Origin: Candidatus Zixiibacteriota bacterium
Lineage (GTDB): Bacteria; Zixibacteria; MSB-5A5; GN15; FEB-12
NCBI GenBank assembly: GCA_003641345.1
Contig: QNAD01000023.1
Span: 1 to 11,520, forward strand
Direction of reading: 5' to 3'
Length of the DNA stretch: 11,520 nt
Shown here: piece by piece, positions 7,504 through 11,520 of the stretch
Layout: every line of letters begins with the position of its first letter
Position numbering within the stretch: position 1 is the stretch's first letter
The notes under the pieces: model-generated
Seen by the model: only the letters and a program-made list of their open reading frames with translations
What the model was told of the DNA's origin: nothing
Databases searched by the model: none
Position numbers and translations under genes: made by a program

Positions 7504-8586
7504 CTATTCTTTGTCCATATGACATCCTAAACAAGCTGTAGGATTAGTGATTCTTAATAAATGTTCAGTGTTAGTAGAATGAGGATTATGACATGATAAG
7601 CATTCAAGTTGGCCCCTTGATGTTAATTTAAGATCAACTACGAGATCTTTTTTCGGTTTAACATTATAAGGATGAGAATGCCATTTGAAATTATCATCAG
7701 GGTTATGACATCCCATACATACTTCCTGAGAATTTTTAACTAAAACCCATCGGTTGTTGGTCGAATGAGGATCATGGCATTTTTCACAATGACCTGACAT
7801 AAAAGGATCATGAACGGTTTTCTTAAGTTGCTCATCTTCAATATATTCATGGCAGGTAAAGCAAAGAATTTGCACTGGTGCCTGCAAACTTTTTTCATAT
7901 TTTGAGCCATGTGGATTATGACAAATAGTACAGCTTCCTCCGGCAACCGGTCCATGAACATATTCCCTGGTAAAGAATCCTATCCTATCATCATGACACT
8001 TAAAACAAGGGTTATCTTCGATATCGGCACTCTCAAAAGTTGTCAGATCAAGTTGATGGCATAACACACATGTTCTGTTTTCAACTTTAGTATGTTTAGA
8101 AAAATTTTCTCTATAATCTTTGTGACACGTTAAGCATATTTGTTTATCAGTAGTTTCCTCTAAATTATCACAATCACAATCATGACAACAAATACAAAAA
8201 TCTTTTGGAGTTGAATCATGAAATTTATACGGCGTGTATATTTTTTTATATTTTCTTTTAATTTCAGGACCGGCTAAAATCTCAATTATTGCATCCGGAG
8301 TTGGGTAATCAATCATTCCACTATAAATAGCTTTAATTCTAACTTCATTAAGACCGGCGCCATAAAAAATTTGCTGATGAAAAATTGAATCTTTAACCAT
8401 TGTTTCATATGTTTTTTGGTCATTTATATAAACTTCAATTATAGGAGCTGAAGTTTTTCCAACAATATGAGTTTTATAAGAATTTGTACTGATGAATTTA
8501 TGTGGAATTAAAATTTCCATAAATTGGTCTTTTTCTCCCACTGTATTCATAAGTGCCAATAATAATGTTAGTAATATCATACTCAT
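7504..8586 (-). CDS. Decahaem c-type cytochrome with N-terminal Ig-like beta domain
   Basis: From ATG 8586 the protein has 360 residues. CXXCH motifs are at residues 131, 151, 173, 194, 219, 242, 267, 290, 329 and 352: ten haems, nine of them in the C-terminal 210 residues. The last six form classic doubled-CXXCH pairs (CTICHNPH/CFTCH, CEKCHDPH/CMGCH, CLSCHNPH/CLGCH). Residues about 30-110 form a beta-rich domain (APIIEVYINDQKTYETMV, then YGAGLNEVRIKA) resembling bacterial Ig-like domains of surface proteins. The first haem site is unusually Cys-rich (CICCHDCDCD). The start is uncertain. The frame extends to a TTG at 8628 that would give a more basic signal-peptide n-region, but that TTG falls inside a terminator hairpin and has no ribosome binding site. 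ATG 8586 lacks basic residues before its hydrophobic core. This could be the extracellular or periplasmic partner of the barrel; which one is not visible. Confidence 0.87.
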   Translation of the reverse strand: MSMILLTLLLALMNTVGEKDQFMEILIPHKFISTNSYKTHIVGKTSAPIIEVYINDQKTYETMVKDSIFHQQIFYGAGLNEVRIKAIYSGMIDYPTPDAIIEILAGPEIKRKYKKIYTPYKFHDSTPKDFCICCHDCDCDNLEETTDKQICLTCHKDYRENFSKHTKVENRTCVLCHQLDLTTFESADIEDNPCFKCHDDRIGFFTREYVHGPVAGGSCTICHNPHGSKYEKSLQAPVQILCFTCHEYIEDEQLKKTVHDPFMSGHCEKCHDPHSTNNRWVLVKNSQEVCMGCHNPDDNFKWHSHPYNVKPKKDLVVDLKLTSRGQLECLSCHNPHSTNTEHLLRITNPTACLGCHMDKE

Positions 8587-8609
8587 AATGTGTTTTAATA
8601 AGATAACCT

Positions 8610-8651
8610 TTAAAAAAACAGAGTTCAAACGTTATTGCCCGAACTCTGTTT
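8610..8651 (-). terminator. Intrinsic terminator or attenuator inside the cluster
   Basis: AAACAGAGTTC (8616-8626) and GAACTCTGTTT (8641-8651) form a perfect 11-base inverted repeat around a 14-base loop. G-T pairs could extend the stem and shrink the loop. Read on the minus strand, the second arm runs into a stretch of T (about 8618-8612), as in a Rho-independent terminator. It lies 41 bases after the stop of the nonahaem cytochrome gene and before the decahaem gene. With a modest GC content it may be leaky. That would allow high expression of the two upstream genes and lower expression of the eight genes that follow. No convincing separate promoter was seen between it and ATG 8586. Confidence 0.75.
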
Positions 8652-8691
8652 CGATTTTTAATCTCTATCTTACAGTATCAGCATAACTACT

Positions 8692-9849
8692 TTAGTTAGC
8701 AGTATGACAATCTGTACACATAGTATTTCCTTGTCCATTTGCATTACGAAGGAAATATTCAGCGTCAACACCAGTGAAACCCTGGCGGTGAACTGAATGA
8801 CATGTTTCACATACCATACTGTTTGCTGTCGCTGTTGGCCAATCAATACCGGTAGTTACATCATCACCGTCTTCATCAATTTGGTTTGCCCACGGCATAG
8901 CCGGAGTAAGACCAGAATTCATGCTAGTATTGTCCGGAATACCAGTAAAGTGAGTAGTAGAACCAACACCAGGAGCACTTGTACCATCATGACATGAAAC
9001 ACAGTAAGCTGAGTTTGTGTTATCTTCTTTAAGAAGATAACCATAAGCAGTTCCCGTAGGATCATGAACATCATGGCAAGCATCACAACCACCTACAGGA
9101 ATTGCAGAAGCAGTTGTAGTGGTTGGGTGTTTTGTCTCAGAACCATCAGCGGTAGCTTCTGAATAATCAAAAGGATCTCCTGATGCAACGCCACCAGAAC
9201 TGGCAGTTCCAACTGGAGGAGCTGTACCATTATGACAACTGATACAGAAAGCACCATAGAAAGCACCCGGCTGGTTATCAGCCAACAGAATCGGATTTGT
9301 TAATCCGGCTGGTTGGGTGGTTTGGGCTACAGCACCATGAGGTGTGTGACACTGTTCACATTTGAATGTAGCGTCGGTAAAGTGAGTGATTCCAGCAGTA
9401 TGGTCACCCAAAGCTTCGGCGCCTGTCCACGGAGTGGCATCATGACAATCAATACACCAGGTATTTGAAACCTGAGAAATTGTCAGGAATTTACCAGTCC
9501 CATTTGGATCCTGGGTGTGAACATCATGACAACCACCATCAACAGAACAGTCACCGCCAACAGAAAGATGCTGTTCAAGAGTGTTGTTGTCAAATACAGT
9601 ACCAACACCAGCGGATGCAGTTGTACCATCATGACAGGTTGCACAAAGTGCACGCTGGTCAGAATAGGTAGCGTCCGGGGTTGAGAACCACAGTTTATCC
9701 CCATACGCATTATGAGGAATGTGACAGGACATACAAAGATCACCACCACCACCAGTCATATCATGGTCCGAGCCTGCAACAGCGGCGAACAATGAAGCCG
9801 GTAATGATAAGACAATCAGTCCTATCAAAACGATCAACAGTTTTTTCAT
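8692..9849 (-). CDS. Multihaem c-type cytochrome, nine CXXCH plus one CX5CH (five doubled pairs)
   Basis: A 385-residue exported protein with a textbook signal peptide (MKKLLIVLIGLIVLSLPASLFA). CXXCH sites are at residues 39, 69, 132, 164, 202, 255, 283, 347 and 378. At residues 101-108 CSVDGGCH has the two Cys five residues apart. Counting this site, two types alternate five times: CHxxH-type (39, 101, 164, 255, 347) and CHDGT- or CHDAT-like (69, 132, 202, 283, and the last at 378). The segment around 101 aligns with that around 255 (GGCDACHDVHDPTGT), indicating internal duplication. The mature protein is Gly-, Thr- and Asp-rich and poor in Lys, which suits an exported, perhaps extracellular, protein. 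An AGGAGG 9 bases before ATG 9849 and a terminator behind it suggest strong expression. It could be a soluble carrier, a surface cytochrome or a filament-forming one; the sequence alone does not decide. Confidence 0.9.
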   Translation of the reverse strand: MKKLLIVLIGLIVLSLPASLFAAVAGSDHDMTGGGGDLCMSCHIPHNAYGDKLWFSTPDATYSDQRALCATCHDGTTASAGVGTVFDNNTLEQHLSVGGDCSVDGGCHDVHTQDPNGTGKFLTISQVSNTWCIDCHDATPWTGAEALGDHTAGITHFTDATFKCEQCHTPHGAVAQTTQPAGLTNPILLADNQPGAFYGAFCISCHNGTAPPVGTASSGGVASGDPFDYSEATADGSETKHPTTTTASAIPVGGCDACHDVHDPTGTAYGYLLKEDNTNSAYCVSCHDGTSAPGVGSTTHFTGIPDNTSMNSGLTPAMPWANQIDEDGDDVTTGIDWPTATANSMVCETCHSVHRQGFTGVDAEYFLRNANGQGNTMCTDCHTAN

Positions 9850-9858
9850 ACCTAAAGA

Positions 9859-9864
9859 CCTCCT
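9859..9864 (-). promoter_or_regulatory. Consensus ribosome binding site of the nonahaem cytochrome gene
   Basis: AGGAGG in the transcript, 9 bases before ATG 9849, within the 49-base gap after the FnIII-NHL gene. It is one of the two strongest Shine-Dalgarno sequences in the window. The other serves the first tetrahaem gene. Confidence 0.85.
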
Positions 9865-9867
9865 AAA

Positions 9868-9901
9868 GGGTTAAAAAAATTAGTGGGTTAAAAAAAATTT
9901 A
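9868..9901 (-). repeat. Two-copy AT-rich direct repeat in the leader of the nonahaem gene
   Basis: On the plus strand GGGTTA7TTA (9868-9882) is followed two bases later by GGGTTA8TTTA (9885-9901), a period of 17 bases. The second copy includes the stop codon of the upstream gene. There is no hairpin. It may be only a U-rich leader that keeps the ribosome binding site open, or a tandem regulator site. Confidence 0.5.
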
Positions 9902-11446
9902 GTTTCCTATCTTAAATACCATTACCCGACTGTTTAAACGGCTAACGATATAAAATTTACTGTCTTTTATAAACATTCCACGTGGTCCCTGAAATGTTAA
10001 TGACACATCTTCAAATTGACCAATAGCTGATTTTACTTCACCTTCGCGTGTCCAAACCTGAACTGCGGAAGTCATTGCGTCAGAAATCCAAATATTGCCT
10101 TGTTCATCAAGAGTTATTCCTTTCGGGCGAGCAAAAGTCCCAGCTGTTTGACCGATTGAACCAAATTGGCGAATAGGAGTACCATCAACTTCAAGTTCCT
10201 GAATCCGACAATTCATAACATCTACTAAAAGAACTTTTCCGTCTGGAGTTAAAGTAATCTCATCAGGAGAGACAAATTCCCCCGGTTTACTTCCTTTTTT
10301 CCCTTTTTTAATCAGGACTTTTCCATCCTTATCAAAAACATAATACCTGTGATTACCGGCGTCGGTTACAATAACACGTCCATCATCTAATACCGCCAAT
10401 CCACCAGGGCGGAATTTTGCTCTCTCTTCGCCTTCAATAGTAATACTTGAGATAAACTTACCATCAGCTGTATATTTCTGAATATTGTGCAAGAATGTAT
10501 CGGTAATATAAACATTATCTTCTTTATCAATAAAAAGCGTCATCGGATAAAGCATTGTGCCGGGGACAGGGTTATCAATTTCCGACTTGTTGGCTTTTTC
10601 ACCAAATTGGAACAAGAAATTACCATCGGGGTCATAAACACAAATACGAGCGTTTAATGCATCTGAAATATAAATATTACCTTTTGAATTTATATATATA
10701 TCAGCCGGTTGGAGAAGACTTCCATTTTGACCTGCATCTTTTATATCATACAGATAAGTAATTGGCAAATCTACAAGCTTCATTGCGGCGGCTTCGGCTT
10801 CTTGTCGCTTAATTTCATCGGCACTAACACCATATTTAATGCTCATTTCCAAAGATTTTTCTGTTTCTTCGAATTCTTCATTAAGAGCACTTAATACATA
10901 ATAGTAAGTAGTACCTTTTTTAATGTCTTGATTATCTGCATATTTCGTAGCCGGAGTGTTGCCAACCACCTCATATCCACTTCCGGAAGTTTCCGACCGA
11001 TAGATATTGTAAGCAATAGCCCCTTTAATACCTTCCCAATTTAAAAATATTTTATTTCTGTCAATTCTTAAACCAACCCATTCAGGAGCTTCAAATTTTC
11101 CTACAGCAGACCCTGGAATAGTAATTGATTTTTCAGTAGATTCCATTTCACCATTTGCTGTAACAGCAATAATTTTGTATAAATATATAGCTCCGGGAAC
11201 TAATTCTGAATCAAAATAATGTGTTTTGTCAGTAGCACCCAATTCGGAAAAATTAGCATCTGTATCAATTTTTCGCATAATTCTGTATTGAGTTGTACCA
11301 TCAAATTTCTGCCATTTGAGTCCAACTTTCCCTTTTACAAAAAATGCTCCTATCCAACTGGGACCTTCTGCCATAACTATCGATGCACAAAAAATCATCA
11401 CCAGTGTTAAAATAATCATTCTAAATAATTTTGAATGATGACTCAT
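9899..11446 (-). CDS. Exported protein with two fibronectin-III-like domains and an NHL beta-propeller
   Basis: A 515-residue protein from ATG 11446. The signal peptide is MSHHSKLFR plus a hydrophobic core ending VMA|EG. Residues about 28-112 and 119-202 are two similar beta-sandwich domains with FnIII marks: WIGAFFVKGKVGLKWQKF with YLYKIIAV, and WVGLRIDRNKIFLNWEG with TYYYVLSAL. A short Ala- and Glu-rich helix (about 208-225) links them to a six-bladed NHL propeller (244-515). Its blades include DIYINSKGNIYISDALNARI, TLFIDKEDNVYITDTFLHNI and KGITLDEQGNIWISDAMTSA. It contains no haem motif. The frame extends 11 codons further to ATG 11479. I prefer 11446 because it gives a normal n-region and has AAGGAG and AGAGAA upstream. 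It is the first gene visible of the series. FnIII plus NHL suggests a protein that binds partners at the surface or in the periplasm; the ligand is unknown. Confidence 0.87.
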   Translation of the reverse strand: MSHHSKLFRMIILTLVMIFCASIVMAEGPSWIGAFFVKGKVGLKWQKFDGTTQYRIMRKIDTDANFSELGATDKTHYFDSELVPGAIYLYKIIAVTANGEMESTEKSITIPGSAVGKFEAPEWVGLRIDRNKIFLNWEGIKGAIAYNIYRSETSGSGYEVVGNTPATKYADNQDIKKGTTYYYVLSALNEEFEETEKSLEMSIKYGVSADEIKRQEAEAAAMKLVDLPITYLYDIKDAGQNGSLLQPADIYINSKGNIYISDALNARICVYDPDGNFLFQFGEKANKSEIDNPVPGTMLYPMTLFIDKEDNVYITDTFLHNIQKYTADGKFISSITIEGEERAKFRPGGLAVLDDGRVIVTDAGNHRYYVFDKDGKVLIKKGKKGSKPGEFVSPDEITLTPDGKVLLVDVMNCRIQELEVDGTPIRQFGSIGQTAGTFARPKGITLDEQGNIWISDAMTSAVQVWTREGEVKSAIGQFEDVSLTFQGPRGMFIKDSKFYIVSRLNSRVMVFKIGN

Positions 11447-11501
11447 AATTAATTCTCTTTTCTCCTTAAATTTCTCCATCGTAAATCCCGAGTCAAAAAA
11501 A

Positions 11502-11517
11502 CGTGAATTATTTCACA
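11502..11517. promoter_or_regulatory. CRP/FNR-family-like palindrome, or alternatively a short terminator
   Basis: Minus-strand TGTGA-AATAAT-TCACG matches the CRP half-site pattern TGTGA-N6-TCACA except for the last base. A possible -35 (TTGACT, 11491-11496) follows, with a poor -10 about 17 bases later. This would place the palindrome close to the usual activator position and the transcript start just before ATG 11446. The alternative is that the same 5-base stem followed by GTTTTTTT is a weak intrinsic terminator of an unseen upstream gene. Both readings imply a transcription boundary here. Confidence 0.4.
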
Positions 11518-11520
11518 AAG

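Noticed and set aside
8587..8628. TTG 8628 as the start of the decahaem gene
   Set aside because: It lies in the terminator hairpin and lacks a ribosome binding site. It is kept as an alternative because it would improve the signal peptide.
9526..9549. A frameshift or sequencing error behind the CX5CH site
   Set aside because: The frame is open and in register on both sides, and the flanking residues align with a normal site later in the same protein without a frame change. A 3-codon insertion, not an error, is the simplest account.
7740..9752. Minus-strand open frames in alternative frames (such as 7740-7961 and 9483-9752)
   Set aside because: They overlap CXXCH-rich frames with clear function and have no ribosome binding site or domain of their own.
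8692..9849. Frequent TCATGACA-like short repeats, suggestive of a repeat array or CRISPR
   Set aside because: They are the codons of repeated CHD haem motifs on the minus strand. Spacing is irregular and there are no unique spacers between constant repeats.
1792..11410. Plus-strand open frames of 60-175 codons scattered through the window (for example 6631-7158, 2887-3282)
   Set aside because: Each lies entirely or almost entirely antisense to a strongly supported minus-strand gene, has no recognisable domain, and reads like the complement of cytochrome or propeller codons.

Overview
All ten protein genes in this 11.5 kb window lie on the minus strand, so they are transcribed from the right edge towards the left. 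They are packed with gaps of about 1 to 105 bases. All ten products begin with an export signal or a plausible one. Five are multihaem c-type cytochromes, four are NHL-type (6-bladed) beta-propellers, and one is a large outer-membrane beta-barrel. I count 34 canonical CXXCH haem sites plus two non-canonical ones (one CX3CH and one CX5CH). The DNA is AT-rich, and several genes have clear AGGAGG-type ribosome binding sites. This suggests an anaerobic or facultatively anaerobic Gram-negative (diderm) bacterium that respires metals or other extracellular acceptors. I cannot name the phylum from the sequence. The cytochrome and NHL sequence styles resemble those I know from Desulfuromonadota and related lineages and from FCB-type candidate phyla.

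Layout in transcription order. (1) About 11.45-9.90 kb: a secreted protein with two fibronectin-III-like domains and an NHL propeller. It is preceded by a TGTGA-N6-TCACG palindrome at the right edge. (2) About 9.85-8.69 kb: a cytochrome with nine CXXCH sites and one CX5CH site, with a strong ribosome binding site. (3) 8.65-8.61 kb: a hairpin followed by a T-run, read as an intrinsic terminator or attenuator that splits the cluster. (4) 8.59-7.50 kb: a decahaem cytochrome with an N-terminal Ig-like beta domain. (5) 7.50-5.80 kb: an NHL propeller followed by a tetrahaem cytochrome. (6) 5.79-3.67 kb: the beta-barrel. (7) 3.66-2.03 kb: a second NHL and tetrahaem pair, paralogous to pair 5. (8) 2.02-0.96 kb: an octahaem cytochrome. 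(9) 0.95 kb to the left edge: a fourth, divergent propeller that runs out of the window.

Working model (inference): this is a porin-cytochrome type electron conduit. The barrel would span the outer membrane. Tetrahaem and larger cytochromes would pass electrons through and beyond it. The propellers, paired gene by gene with cytochromes, would act as scaffolds, docking partners or surface adhesins. The duplicated NHL and tetrahaem module flanking the barrel is the most distinctive architectural feature. The barrel lacks the CXXC motif of MtrB, so I do not equate this with the Mtr system. No RNA genes, mobile elements, CRISPR arrays or origins were seen, and no gap exceeds about 105 bases.
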